DNA of 64,000 nucleotides from Smallanthus sonchifolius (GCA_023525975.1 CM042022.1:2051001-2115000), one strand, 5' to 3'. Shown: positions 8,972 through 21,415, numbered from the stretch's first letter. Numbers and translations are program-made. The notes: generated by a model from the sequence alone, not told the origin.

Positions 8972-11900
8972 TTACTCCTTGAAATCATCTTTGTCATCAA
9001 CAGGAATTGGTTGGTTCCTCCAATACACAGCTAAAGCACTTCCACCAAGCTGCACTTAATCAAATTGCAACAAATTAAACGGTTCTTGGGGCAGAAAATA
9101 ACCCATTAATTTAACATTTTAAAGATAGGGGAAAAGGTTCATACCGCCATACAAACAACACTAACAGCAGAAGGTACGGCTACAAGAGGATTTGTGAAAT
9201 GTTTTTGAGCAAGCAAAAACCCAAGAGCAGAGCTCTGTGTAGATCAATAAAAACAAATAAAGTTATTTCTTTTTTGTGGCACTTTTGACCCATTTACTTA
9301 TAAACAGGTCGATTTGGGTTATCTCCAAATGGAAACGGGTTGAAGTTGATGAAAGTGTATCTTTAATGCTTAAAATCTCCTAAATCTTATATTCTAGAAG
9401 AATATATTACTATTTTAAAAGTATAGACAATTCTTTTAGATATGGAAAATTTCATAGAATAGCAATATGTTTTCGCCTTCATAACATAAAAAAATATCCA
9501 ATTAGGATAAAACTTAAAAAGAAACTTCAATCACTATATCTAATTACCAAACAGGGACAGAACAAAATTTAATTACCTAAACGGGTCGTTCCAAAACTTA
9601 ATAGTTACAAAAATGATATAAAAAAAGTCTAACTACCAAAACAGACCAAAAGCAAAAGTAAATTGATATTCTCTGTCATTTGCCCTTTTTAGAAAAGGGA
9701 TAAAAAGTGCTTGCGGGTCAAACCGACCAGTTACCCGTTCTGACCTTTTATTTTGACCAGTTACCTAGCCTGCTCATTTTACCACCTCTAGAAGATAGAA
9801 AACCCCGAGGAACACAATGAAATGGAAAGAAGTACAGGAAAACCTACCTGCATCCCACATTCTATGGAGATGGTACGAGATGTCGATTCGCCAAATGATA
9901 ATTTAGAAATTGCATAACCGATAAAAAATGCCGCCGCATGTAGTAGGGCCACTGGAAATATCAATTGTGCACCTTGTGTTTTCAAAACATCGGCAACTTG
10001 CCCAATCTAAAGACGAAGATGTAATAATCGATATTATTGACAAAAAAGAATCAGATAATCAATGAAGTGGGTGTAGAAGATAATGTCTGGAAGTCCTCTT
10101 GTTGTTTGAAGTTGCAACAATAAGATAATCATATGTTTGAGGGTTTAGAAATTCTAATTATTAAGAAATTAAATGATTTACAATGGACATTGTTTGGGAA
10201 GAAAAGGATGAGTAGCTTTTTTGCAATTGGTATGAAACTGATTATTCAAAACTGAGAATTTGTTTTATCCAAACATTAAAAATAGATAAGTCGCAATAAT
10301 CAGATTATCAGTTTCAAAATGCAAATCCAAACATAACTAATTTGGGTATTTATGTTAGAAGCTATAGAAGGCCATATTAAGAACTAACCGGGCTTGCACA
10401 AAGAAGAGTTGTAAGTAGAACCCCAATCAAAGGTGTCACCGTGATGATTTTCGAAGTGAACTTGGGGAAGAATTCATTCATCAAAACTGCAAAAAGAGAC
10501 ATGCACATACAATTTATAAATTGATTACAAAGTTTAATTCAATGATACAAAGTTTAATTGCAAAAATTTTACTTCCACTCATGACCTCACAATAAAGATT
10601 GTCAAAATAGTAGTGGAGCCAAACAAAATTACAACTTGAATACTAATAACGTTTTAGGGGCAATGAAAGTTATTTAATTAATGAATTCAAATTAAAGATT
10701 TTAAAAACCTCAATTAACTAAAAAAGTTGGAGGAATGAATTCACTTGCTAGCCCCTCTCAAAATATTAACTTTACATTTTATGGGTCATTAAGTGCACCA
10801 TTGAACCATTTTCTTGGTCACGACTTTGACCGGTCAAATCAGGGAGCCACTGGTTTTTACATGGATTTTTTAAATCCGGGGTTTCATGTTTGACCTGGTC
10901 TGGTCTTCTTATATTCATCAGGGCAGAGTAGGTTTGGTTAGTAAATACTGCTAAAAAAGAATCTTGAAATTAGATATAAATGCCTTTAAATCACCTCCGA
11001 AAATTGTCGGTACCAACACAACTTGAAATGTGCTAATGGCAAGACCCTGAAAAGAATTTATAAATAGAAGAAATCAACTTAGAGTTCATCTTACAAAAAA
11101 AAGTGACAACTTCAGATCTTGGCAGTTTGACCACTTACTGCTGCATCAACAGGAACAAGTTGACCGGCTAGAAGTTTAGTGAGGAGTGGTGTCATGATAA
11201 TAGCCCCAATAGTCGAACACCTGTAAAAATCAATGTAAAGATTGCTTGTAAGATCCTTTTTGTTCATATAATCACTAAATGGGAAGATGGTGTTTGTAGT
11301 TTTTACTCATAAATTCAAAAGACTTAAAAGGTTTAAATACAACAATATGTGTGTTAATAGCCCAACAGTTCAAGTGTTCAACACCTGTAAAAACTGTCAT
11401 TTTTAAGATTGCTAGATTAAATGCTCTTCATCCACATAATCATGAATTGGGATGATGGTGTTTGTAACTTGACACATAATTTCAAAAGATTAAAGCTTTT
11501 TACTTAAAACAAAAGTGTTTATTAATAGCCATGATAGGAACGCCTGTAAAAACCAACATAAACATTGCTTGTTAAGATTTTTTTTATTCATATAAACACT
11601 AAATGGGATGATGGGCTTCATAATTTCACACAAAAATTCAGTGAAGATTTCACTTTGAACAATAATGTGTGCCACTTAAAAAAGAGAAAACGGCCGAATG
11701 AAAAAGATTCGGAGAAAGCAAGTAAGAAGTAGCTGCAACAAAACTTATTTTCGAGGATATATGTAAGATTAAGTAACTCCTGACTTTAATTCCATGACTC
11801 TGATTATCTGATTCTGATTCTTGAAGTCACAATAATCACTATGAAAATACACATCCAAACACCCCGTTAACCGTCTATTCCTAACTGTTGAAACTGCTTT

Positions 11901-14900
11901 ATTAAAAAACGTGGGTCTAGTTTCTAGCCCATATCAGACTAACAAGATTCACTCATGTTGCTTCGTTGAAGGGTTATTTTGGACATTTGAATTATACTCT
12001 CCAAAAAATATTAAATTAAACAAGAGACAGAAGCTTACGTTGTCATGAGAACAGAAAGTGCTACATTTCCTTTAGATATATAAGTTGCAACATTTGATGC
12101 TTGGCCCCCGGGGCAACATGAAACTAGAATCAAACCAGTTGCAAGCGGGGCCGACAACTTTAGAGTCTGTAGATACAAAATTCAAGTTTTTATATCAATA
12201 ACACAACCAAAACAACAGTAAAGGTAAAAAAAATTATAAATTTCAATGCAAAAATGAAGATGCAGAAAAACACATCATAACATTCTTTTTGTCGATTGGT
12301 AGAGCAAACAAAAAGCCAAAGCAAGAAAGCTCATTTTGTTCTTTTTGAATTTAAATTTGGTGGATTGAAGTTAATACTCCCAACTGTTCAAAAATGTTTA
12401 ATTTGACCTTTTTAAGGTCAAACATTTTCCTATTCATTTACAATGAATACAAACTATGGAGCAACAAATATAGCACCCACAATGTGTAACTCATAGATCT
12501 GTTAAATATTTTAACGCGATTATTACAGCTTTGTAAATATTTAATGAAGTCATATTAATTTAAAGATGAATATTTGTTCATTTGACCTCAATATTCACAA
12601 TGAGTGCATTTTCCTGTTCCTTTTTTTAGTTAATACTCGATATCCATAGGCACAGTCACATACCATTGCAATGAAGAATCCCAACAAGGGTTTGATCAAG
12701 TACTGAGCAAGAAACCCTACACCTACCTGAAAAAGCAAAAATATATTCATCTTCAATATGCAATATAGAAGATAAACTCCCACAAACGTAAAGACAGAAA
12801 AAGGTGCGAAATGCTTACAGTCCATGGATTCCTTAAACAGCGTCTGAAATCCTCAAATGTTAGTGTAAGTCCCATTGAAAGCATGAGAAAACCTAAGCCA
12901 ACGGTAAAAAGGTCTGTTTCTAACCAAGTAACCTGCACATCGACTCAGATGATCTATAATCAACTAACATTTTAATAGGCGGGATGCAATAAATAGCAAC
13001 ATATTTTTTTCAAAATTGATTATTTTAAAAAAACAATTAATCAAAAAAGAGTGTAACATGTATTAGATGAAATTAAATTGTTTTCATTAGAAGTGACAGG
13101 ATGAACGGGTTGGGTAATGGGCCAAAACGGGTTCAATTTGAAATAGAAAATTGTTTTGTTAACTTTTCGGTTTTTTGTAACCAGCTAATGCAGTAACTAT
13201 GATTATAAAAACAAATTCTACATTTCTATTACAACAATTATCTTAAATCTTTGAAAAAGGATTTAGGATGGAATGATGGATGCATTAAAAATAGACTTTG
13301 GGCAACTTTCAACCTATTTGACCCATTCCCCTTTTAGCAAACTTTTTTATTTGACCAATTTGAGAAAAAAACACAACAAATATCAGCCCGTTTGTAAGTA
13401 AATGGGTTGAAATTGCCACCTCTAGTTTTTATGACGATTCCAACAGTTGGATGGTATCTATAACGGTTTCCATGAAGTAAAGGCTTTTATTTTATTTTTT
13501 TTTATTTTTTTTTAACGGCAACACCTAGATATTCTAGGATAATTGGGTTTCCCCGGGGCAACACCGAGAACATCCAGGGCAGCCCACCACAGGAGGAACC
13601 CCCCAACTAGGTAAACCCCCTGACCTGGCCACAGACCCCTTTTTTGTTGTTGCCAGGATTCGAACCCAAGACCTCCACTATGGGATGTATTGGGGCTACA
13701 TTATAAGTTATAATGTTTATGAAAGTTGGAATTAGTTAATAACAATTTTTGAAAGACCAAATTACAGATGAAGAGAGAATATGTTGCTACTCATTACAGT
13801 TTAGCCCATTTGAATTTCAATACTAAAAGGGGGCAAAATAATGACAGAATGGTACACTTACAGCAGAAGGCTTGTAAATCCCAATTATTGTACCTAAAAT
13901 AACCTGTCCATTGCATTGAATTTTAGTTAGTAGAATTAAAATATTAAAATTGTGATGAAAACGTTGTTTTAACATACCCATAAAGGAAAAAGGGTCGTTA
14001 AAGTTTCAATTATTTTTTCATATGTTGACATTCCACTTGAGGTATTTGCATTGGTAGGAACATCTCCTGGTACATTTGTTGCTGCTTGGCACCGAACTTT
14101 TGAACTTCTAACCACGAAATTAAACAAATTTTAAGTTCAACAAGCCAAAGAAACATTATTAACGTAACATATTTTTGAACAACAATGTTGAATAAATGAA
14201 TAAACTATATAAATACAAGGCCTTCTCAAAATAAAGTTTTTGGTTGTTCTTTTCAAATTATATGTGCCATTGGGTTCTTTGTTCTTGTCGAAGCAAATTG
14301 GGATTCCATATTTAAACAGCTTATGCTTATAAGCAGAAACAGATAACCGACTTATTGAAGACAGTTTTTTCACCCTAGGGGTAAACTTGTAATTCTGAAT
14401 CCACCAAGAATAATAAGTTTGAAATAAGCAATCTCAAACAGCTTACTGAAAACAACTTATTCACCCTAAAATAAGCATATAACTATATAAGCATAACCAC
14501 TTCTCTTCATCCAAACATCCAAAAATGTTTATCTCAAACTTCTTATTGAGAACTAGGGGTATGAATTTCTGATACGACACGAAATTGGCAGGTTTGGGTT
14601 TAGTATAAACCGGTTCGGGTCAGTTTGGGTCGTACCCGCAAACACGTTTAGCTAAACATGTCATATGCGTGTCAACCTGACAGATTGGCGGGTTGACCCG
14701 TTTAACCCATTTATATATATTTTTTTTGAACGGCAACACCTAGATATTCTAGGATAATTGGGTTCCCCCGAGGCAACACCTAGAACATCTAGCGCATCCC
14801 ACCACAGGAGGAAATTTATATATATTTTTTTTGAACGGCAACACCTACATATGTGTAGCACTGTTTTCTGTTGACATAGTGTTACGCATATGTAACACAA

Positions 14901-15751
14901 TACGTAAAATGATTTTTTTGGTAAAATGTGTAATATTGCATTGATACCCTTAGAAATTAATTAAAATAAAAAATAATTTATAAATTATGTGATTGGTTAA
15001 AATTGGTTTTCGCATAACTATGTGGTTTTTAGTTACTTTTTATGCTAAAATTTAAATGTTCAAATACAAATTGGCATAGTTTAAACCCAATTGCTTAAAA
15101 AGATAAAAACAAATATGTAATTTGTAATTTTAAACTATTAATAGGCAAAAATAAATAAATAAAATTCATTTTCGGGTTAAACAGGCTGTGTTCGTGTCGA
15201 TCCGCGAATACACATGTCGTGTTCGGGTTCGCATGTCTGGCACGAGTTTCAAGTTTGTGTCATGTTCGGGTTGGTGTAAAATTTTGTGGGTTCATGTCAG
15301 GTTTGACCCGCCAACACGTGAACACGACCTGTTTAACAGGCCTATAATGAGAACAACTTATTCACCCTATAATAAGCAGATAAGCATAAGCATAAGCACT
15401 TTCTTCATCCAAACACTAAAAAACGCTTATAACCTTTCATAAAATAAACCCTAAGTACCCGGAATCCAAAGATTGAAGAATTTCCGGAGAGAATCGTTTA
15501 CTCTGAATAGCAAGACAGCTTTTACCATCTCCAGATAAACAAACCGCTCCTCTAAAAGCTGAAATTTCTCACAAAAATCGAAAATTAATTTATCAGAAAT
15601 CAAAGCAAACCCTGGCATAAAACTTAATCGATTACATACAAACATGATTCTGAATCCCTCTCGCCGGCAAATCATATCTAGGTCTATGAATAACCGCATC
15701 ACGTGACTGAAATTTACAATCGTTAGCGACAATTCTGGAAATAGACGCCAT
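8972..15751 (-). CDS. BASS1: BASS1-like plastid sodium/metabolite cotransporter, 12 exons, intact
   Basis: Exons on the minus strand: 15751-15636, 14107-13978, 13903-13862, 12932-12819, 12726-12664, 12166-12039, 11220-11139, 11046-10995, 10486-10389, 10006-9848, 9234-9145, 9049-8972. They total 1152 nt (383 residues plus stop), all junctions are GT-AG and the frame never breaks. The product is a multi-helix membrane protein of the bile acid:sodium symporter family; the signature [20 protein letters not shown] is in exon 6 and the C-terminus is DDKDDFKE. Residues 1-60 are basic and serine/threonine-rich, fitting a chloroplast transit peptide. Known BASS proteins sit in the plastid envelope; the substrate of this one cannot be read from sequence. 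The exon 1 donor (AT|GTAATC) is weak and was chosen to fit the frame. The BASS1 rather than BASS2 call rests on these motifs from memory of the family. Confidence 0.9.
9280..9787. repeat. MITE-like repeat in a BASS1-like intron
   Basis: This stretch has the hallmarks of the hAT-like MITE family seen elsewhere here: a start near GGCACTTTTGACCCATTTAC, internal GACC and GGGTTG words, and an end at ACCACCTCTA. Exact ends and target duplication were not resolved. It lies between exons 10 and 11. Confidence 0.45.
13088..13424. mobile_element. hAT-like MITE (337 bp) in a BASS1-like intron
   Basis: The element starts TAGAAGTGACAGG and ends TTGCCACCTCTA, giving imperfect terminal inverted repeats of about 12 bp. 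It is flanked by the 8-bp target duplication GTTTTCAT / GTTTTTAT (13080-13087 and 13425-13432, one mismatch). An 8-bp duplication is the hallmark of hAT transposases. It has no coding capacity and would depend on a transposase elsewhere. Confidence 0.8.
13494..13700 (-). mobile_element. tRNA-derived SINE in a BASS1-like intron
   Basis: On the minus strand it reads ATAGTGGAGG, then GGGTTCGAATCC, a perfect RNA polymerase III B box, and ends in an A-rich tail (the T-rich 13486-13514 of the plus strand). The body contains TCCTCCTGTGGTGGGCTGCC. A partial copy of the body lies at 14725-14816. It is transcribed in the same direction as the host gene. Target duplication was not resolved. Confidence 0.7.
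14554..15346. mobile_element. hAT-like non-autonomous element (793 bp) carrying a nested SINE fragment
   Basis: Left end TAGGGGTATG and right end AGGCCTATA, with the 8-bp flanks TTGAGAAC (14546-14553) and ATGAGAAC (15347-15354), one mismatch. Both ends are rich in GGGTTGACCCG- and ACACGACCTG-like words, inverted relative to each other. SINE-like pieces sit inside at 14725-14816 and 14830-14850, so the element is older than the SINE insertion. It lies in the first intron of the BASS1-like gene. Confidence 0.6.
14725..14816 (-). mobile_element. SINE 3' fragment
   Basis: This piece is nearly identical to the 3' part of the SINE at 13494-13700 (GAACGGCAACACCTAGATAT to CCACAGGAGG, with the T-rich tail at the left). 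The tRNA-like head is missing. A second 20-bp echo of the same tail starts at 14829. Confidence 0.6.
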
Positions 15752-16024
15752 TGGATATGAAGAAAATTGGTGCGAGTGAAAGGGTTTTGAAGGTTTATTT
15801 AAGCGTGCGTTTGGATTTGAAATTGGGGTTGGGGGAGTGAAGAGAGTGAGATGGGGCCGGTATTTGCAGAAAAGATATGCGAGGGGATTCGTGGAAACCG
15901 AAGGAACCACACCAGATTTCGAGCCAATCCAAACACACAACAAGTGTCACATGATATGTTGTTATCAAGTTGGAAAATTGTGGGCTACAAGTTCTGATGC
16001 ACGTTGTACTACTCTACTCGCGTC
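15752..16024. other. Upstream region of the BASS1-like gene
   Basis: No coding sequence seen. By position it holds the 5' untranslated region and the proximal promoter of the minus-strand gene; I could not pick out a convincing TATA box. Confidence 0.4.
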
Positions 16025-16040
16025 TTCTAATTGCAAGTTT

Positions 16041-16378
16041 TTTTTTGATCGGCGAACATCCAATGTTGTGACGTCGCACCCCCGTTATATGGGAGAGCCT
16101 CGTCTAACTCCGGCCAATATGTTGTCTTAACCGGGCCCACTTGACGTCAGAGTTGGAGAACATCCAAGGAAAAATCTCACCCAATACGGCCCCTTACGGG
16201 CTTGAGGGAGAGCCGAGGCTCGAATCCTGGATCGGAGTGAGTAAAACCCTGGTGCATCAGCCTAAGAACTAGGCCTCATTTGCATGCCTCAGAAATTAAT
16301 GGTGGTGGCAGGGATTGAACCTGGGTCCCTTGAGACTTCAGGCCTCACCTCAACCACTACACCACAACCTCTTTGGCT
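16041..16378 (-). mobile_element. tRNA-derived SINE (338 bp) with 16-bp target duplication
   Basis: The 16-bp direct repeat TTCTAATTGCAAGTTT flanks it exactly (16025-16040 and 16379-16394). On the minus strand it starts with AAAGCCAAAGAGGTT, followed by an A box (GTGTAGTGGTTGAGG) and a B box (GGTTCAATCCC) at tRNA-like spacing; the 3' end is a short A tract (T run at 16038-16046 on the plus strand). Long target repeats and an A tail indicate LINE-driven retroposition. A LINE remnant lies next to it. Confidence 0.88.
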
Positions 16379-16439
16379 TTCTAATTGCAAGTTTGACTTG
16401 GCAAGTTGGCACCTAAAGTCAGTTTATTTTTGTGGCAGG

Positions 16440-16935
16440 CGATTTAAGGGAGGATCCCGACTCTAGACGCGCTTGCAAGTTGGGGCGTGTCTGGAGTTAA
16501 CGGTTGGGGTCTCTGTTGTGGCATAGCTTCAGAAAATGTCGATCATGTGCTGGTTTGGTGCACCGTGGCTAGGTCGGTGTAGTGGCAGGTTTGGGTTTGG
16601 CTGAAAATTCCTATCCCGGATTCTACCTTCCCGTTAGTTTCAACGGTTGAGTATGTCAAAAAATTAGAGGTTTCAAAGAAGAGGAAAAAGGCGGTATGCG
16701 GATGTCAGAGGATGTCAAAGAGACCTTTTTGGTGGATTCAAAACAGAGCAAAAATGAACAGTATTTTGTTAGAAGGTTGGTGGTGTTTTTCAGGGGTTAT
16801 ATTCTTAGTTTAAAGTTTTGTGGTTGTTCGGTTTGTATTTTGACATTTCATGTTGTTTCTTTTGCTGGACCTTTCTTAGCTTCTTGCTAAGGAGAGGTTC
16901 CTGTTGGTTTAATGAATTCCTCTTGGCCGTTCAAA
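16440..16935 (+). pseudogene. LINE 3' fragment (zf-RVT region and tail)
   Basis: The plus strand encodes GLCCGIASENVDHVLVWC, the zinc-binding segment (zf-RVT) found after the reverse transcriptase of plant LINEs, interrupted by a TAG soon after. The rest is a degraded C-terminus and an untranslated tail ending CCTCTTGGCCGTTC and an A run at 16934-16940. The 5' part, including the polymerase core, is absent, as is usual for 5'-truncated LINEs. Confidence 0.7.
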
Positions 16936-16940
16936 AAAAG

Positions 16941-18206
16941 GTTTGAATTTCACGATCAAAAGGTTAAGGATTCAAATCATGTAGGGTCCTACTATGATAT
17001 ATTTATCCTTGAAAATCTAAGAGTTGTTGTTCAAAAAAAGAAAAGAAACAATAGTGTGAGAATTGTCACGAGTCAATGTTTTTAGAATTGTTCGATTATG
17101 CTTATTTGAACCGACGAACCAATGAACCAGGTGGTCGGACCTTATTTTTAAATTTTTTTAATTTTTTTTTCTTTTAAAATCTCATATTCAATTAGATTAG
17201 TATTCCAAGTTACTTATTTTATTCATTTAAGTCTTTATATGTTATTAAAGTTACAAATTAACATCAAAACATAAAATATTTTTTTTATTTTTTTTTATCT
17301 ACATATATAGTTTTAATATTTATATAATCTCTAGGGCGGTTGGTTGTGTCCGGTCTTGTTTTGCAAACATTGCTTGTTTTATGGTGTTTTGAAAACCGGA
17401 TTAGATTTGAGAGGTTAAACTGAAAACCGTAGACGTTAGTGATTCAGTTGCAAGATGATGGGCCAGGCACAATGAACAAGTTGGTTTTAAGTGAACAAGA
17501 CGAAAGTTGTGGAAATGAAGCAAAACTATTAAACCTAAATACATGAGAGTTTTTCTTATTTCGCTAAATATACTTTTTATAAAATAAAAAAATATACAAG
17601 TTTTAGTTTAAATTTGAGAAACTACGTGTTAAAAATATTTTAGAAAAGTAAGTAAATAAAGATTTTGAAAGTATTATTTTCTCAATATGTAAAGGGTGCT
17701 TTAGATTAGTTACTAAAATTCTAGTTTTTATTTATTTACTTATATTATAGTAAAACGCATAAAAGTAAAAAATATTAATGCGTGTTTAGTATTTTAAAAT
17801 AAGTAATATTAAACGCCCCTATTAGATGCTTATATGTATTCTTGTCATACGTTATTGTGAATTCCAACTAAAAGTAATGACTTATAACTAACAACTAACT
17901 CTAATAAATATATTCTAAAAGTATAATCTTATTTAATCAGTATTATATACAAAGAAATAAAAAGTATAATAATTAATTTGTGTTGGTTTTGATTTAAAAA
18001 ATATGATTATGGTGACCTAATTTTGAAGTATCAATTTCACTTATAAAAGGTGACAAGTTTTTAAGAATCTTTACAAGTATATTACTTTTGCTCTTTCGTT
18101 AAGTCAAACCAAGAACATCTAGTGGTCCCACCGGAGATATGAATGAAGTGCTACATTTTAACTACTACGTTACAATCTTATCCATTACACGACTTAAATA
18201 AGCGTG
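16941..18206. other. AT-rich intergenic stretch, no gene seen
   Basis: Long A/T runs and no open frame with recognisable similarity. Nothing in it can be assigned. Confidence 0.5.
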
Positions 18207-18216
18207 ATGTTATATA

Positions 18217-18436
18217 TATATATATATATTTGAATGGCGTGGGCTCAACTGGCACGTCCCATCAGGGAGGCTCGTACATCAGTCTACCCAAACAAACCCC
18301 AAGGAATTCGAAATCTGCAGAGGGTGTTCCTAATTTTTATAAAGTGCACCTTACAAGATTCGAACTCATGACATCCACAGAGGGGAAACTCTTTGGGAAA
18401 AACCCCCTGACCACCAAGGCAGAACCTTAATGGCTA
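18217..18436 (-). mobile_element. tRNA-derived SINE with 10-bp target duplication and TA-rich tail
   Basis: The 10-bp repeat ATGTTATATA flanks it (18207-18216 and 18437-18446). On the minus strand it has an A-box-like CTTGGTGGTCAGGGG and a B-box-like GAGTTCGAATC, and ends in CCATTCAA followed by a TATATA run. The simple-repeat tail next to the target copy may have grown after insertion. Confidence 0.75.
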
Positions 18437-18446
18437 ATGTTATATA

Positions 18447-19061
18447 CTTAGTAATAAAAAAGTTTGTGTTTTTAAAATCCGTGTAATACACGGGTTGAAT
18501 AAACCCGTGTATTACACCAGTTGAATAAAATATAAGGTAATCTATTAACACATACACTCGTTAAAATGAAACAATGTGAATATGTAAATATATGATTAAA
18601 AGTTTTTATTTGAATCTTAGTTGGCTATAAAACTGTTTTCACTTTGTAGAATTCATAAAAATATGATTCAACAAATTAATTGATGACAAACACAATTTTA
18701 AATTCAAAATTGTGTAGATAAAAATTGAAACAAATAATTAATTTAGTTGCCTATAGCAGAGAGAGGCGGGAAAATGAAAATGAGGAGGCCTGGAAATGTG
18801 ATAAGTGTCATCTTAATTTACTTGTTTATTAGGTAGTATAGATATAGATATAAATTTCATAATACTACTTTGTTAATTATTATAGTAAGCCTCAAGATAA
18901 TTAAATTCTTGGCTTGATCCGAGACAAAGCATTGACCCGACCCAACAACCAAACACAACCCGGTTGACTGTTGTAGCAGTTAAAGCCATTACCCAATAAT
19001 TCAACTTAAACTGAACCGGCTGTCAACTTACATAAGATATGGCTTTCTGTTGTAGAGTTTG
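18447..19061. other. AT-rich intergenic stretch, no gene seen
   Basis: No open frame with recognisable similarity. An imperfect repeat of CCCGTGTATTACAC occurs near 18480-18525. Confidence 0.45.
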
Positions 19062-19487
19062 TGTTCTATTATTTATAACTTTTAATGTCTTATTAGGTAC
19101 TGGTTTATGGCCCGTAGGCGCGTAATAGGTTTCTCTATGGTTTCTTTCTAATATAGAGAGGGTTCCTCTCTATTATAAGTTATTCGGTTAATGGAATCAA
19201 CTTACTTTTACATGGTATCAGAGTTATGGCTCGCAATACAAACCCTAGTCGTCGTCGCTTTCAGAAACTGAATCCTTGTTCCATAATCTAGATCCCTGCT
19301 ACCTGTTCCAGAATCTTTTTTTTCCTGTTCGAGAATCGCATCTAATGTTTCTGTTCAGACAATACTGTTCACACGCTATTCATCGCTATTGTTTTGGATC
19401 ACGTTCTTGATTGCATCTAGTATAATGTGAGATGAAAAAGACACAAACTGCTTCTACAAACCAGATTACCCCGAGGTATAATCAACT

Positions 19488-19678
19488 TTGCCTCATTTTT
19501 TCCCAATGAAACTTAACTCCGATAATCAGAGTTCGTGGATTCTATTTGTTTGGAAACGTCTTGCAAGTATGGACAAAGAAAACCATTTGACTAAACAACC
19601 TCTTGATTCGATTACTCGGGAATGGCGTATTGATGAATGTGGTATCCAAATGGCACTGTGGAATGCTGTGGACCCACA
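19488..19678 (+). pseudogene. Gag of the gag-only copia element, 5' part
   Basis: The frame encodes MKLNSDNQSSWILFVWKRL, the N-terminal copia gag domain, then TREWRIDECGIQMALWNAVD before it is broken by family-X LTR sequence. It continues at about 33419. Confidence 0.7.
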
Positions 19679-20159
19679 TATAACATCCCTAAAATAAATA
19701 ACAGAAAAGAATAAAACGAAATGCGACAGATATCAGGTAAAGGAAGGAATGAGAAGAAAAGAATCACGGGCTCTTGGGCTCAGGCATGGGCTGGGCCTGT
19801 AGAGGCGCAAGGAAGGGGTAAAACCCCTCATCCCCCATCATTTCTCCATTCATCACCTTCACCTCAACACCTAGAGAGAGAAAGCTCCATAACCTGCAAC
19901 CGAGATTGTCACCTTGGCCCGAGATCATTGCTGGAGCTTTGTGTCGATTGGAGAAGGAGAAACAAACAGAAAACAGGTAATGAAACGCTCTCAGATCTGA
20001 GTTTTGGATTGGAAATGGGGTTTAGGGTTGTACGTGGGTTGTTAATCAAAAGTCGGGATTTTTACGTATGAAACGGCTAAAAAGTACAGGTCTAGCCTCA
20101 TGGAAACTAAACAAGTGTTTTGGACGTAAAAAGATTCAAACTTGAATCATAAACGATGA

Positions 20160-20520
20160 TTTTGGCTAAGAACATATGAATCGTCCGAAATCTCTCGTTG
20201 AATGGTCTGAAAACTCTAGCCGTCCGAAAAGTATTTTCGGACATAGGTAGTTTTCGGACAGTATATGTAAGGACGATATGGTTTTCGGTCGAAAAAGATT
20301 TCAACCGAAATAGTTTCAGAAGTAAATACTTTCAAAGGAAAAAAGATTTCGGTCGAAAAAGAATTCGACCAAAATAGTTTTTGGACAGAATGTTTTCGAA
20401 CGAAAATATTATGGGAAGTAAGACTTTTCAAATGACTAGTCTTCGGTCGAAGAAGATTTCGATGGAAGTAGATTTCGATCGAAATAGATTTCGGACATAG
20501 AATTTTCGAACAAAGTAACT
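20160..20520. repeat. Inverted-repeat array in family-X LTR copy 1
   Basis: About a dozen variations of TTTCGGTCGAAAAAGATTTCG and TTTTCGGACA recur here with 15-30 bp spacing, many able to form TTTCG..CGAAA hairpins. The array sits at the same relative place as the CGAAACT arrays of LTR B and LTR X copy 2. Confidence 0.75.
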
Positions 20521-20689
20521 TGGTGTTAACTTGTCTAGTTCGTGACCCTTAACAGATCCATTACCCTCCACCTAGCTCGAAGTTCTTGCTGAGTGAGATA
20601 ATCCTTAAGAAAATCAGTTGAGTTCAAGAATCCCTATTTTACTGTTTTATGGTGGTGTGCGTACTCAAGAATTAGACGTTTATAGTAAA

Positions 20690-20990
20690 TATATGTTATT
20701 ACTTAAACGTTTTGTAAGAAAGAAAGATAACGGTTTACTTAACTGAACGTTTTGTAAGAAAGATAGCGGTTTATTTAGTTAAACGTTTTGTAAGAAAGAT
20801 AACGGTTTATTTAGTGAAACGTTTTGAAAGAAAGAAAGATAAGAAAGATTACAGTTTATTCAACTGAACGTTTTATAAGAAAGAAAGATAAGAAAGAATG
20901 GTTTATTCAACTATCTGTTTTATAAACATAAATAGAAGAAAAATGGTTTATTTAACTATATGTTTTATAAACAAAGAAAAGAAGAATAAG
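20690..20990. repeat. Tandem array in family-X LTR copy 1 (unit about 46 bp)
   Basis: Six or so units around the words AACGTTTTGTAAGAAAGA and TAACGGTTTA, becoming more diverged toward the right (TATGTTTTATAAAC). It follows the inverted-repeat array, the same order as in LTR B. Confidence 0.75.
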
Positions 20991-21279
20991 TCAAATACAT
21001 TGTCTAATCTGTAAAAGTATGCTTATACGATGAAAGACTTGGGGTAGTAGCATAGTCCTCGAGACTAGTGGTACTGATGTAGTGTAAAGCACACATCTTT
21101 ATTCCTTTGTATTCGTGCGTTTTTAGATAGTTTTGTATACGTTTTTACTTGTTTTTGGTTTGTTTTGAGTCTTACTCAGGTTTATAGGAGCTCGTGATGA
21201 TTACAAGTCAATACATGAAGAAACCGAGCACGAGAGAGAAAGCCCAAGGATTAAAAGTGAAAATTTTGGATTTTCATTC

Positions 21280-21415
21280 CCTCGCGGTACGCGAAGGGAT
21301 AGCCACCAGGTCTCGCGGTACGTGAGGAAACTCAAATCCGGTCGCGACTATTTTGGTTCTCACGGTATGCGGGGGGCTTGCCACATTCTCTCGCGGTACG
21401 CGAGAGACAGGAATT
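21280..21415. repeat. CGCGGTACGCG array in the Athila-like LTR
   Basis: Four units of CTCGCGGTACGCGA (one degraded to CTCACGGTATGCGG) with near-palindromic CGCGGTACGCG core. Same design as the other LTR arrays in this window but a different core. Confidence 0.7.

Noticed and set aside
15451..15732. A separate minus-strand gene at the start of the BASS1-like gene
   Set aside because: It lies in a different frame from exon 1 and runs into intron 1; exon 1 in its own frame joins exon 2 without a break.
19721..20071. A 116-residue protein in family-X LTR copy 1
   Set aside because: The same LTR leader in copy 2 (56500 on) does not keep this frame, so it is not conserved.
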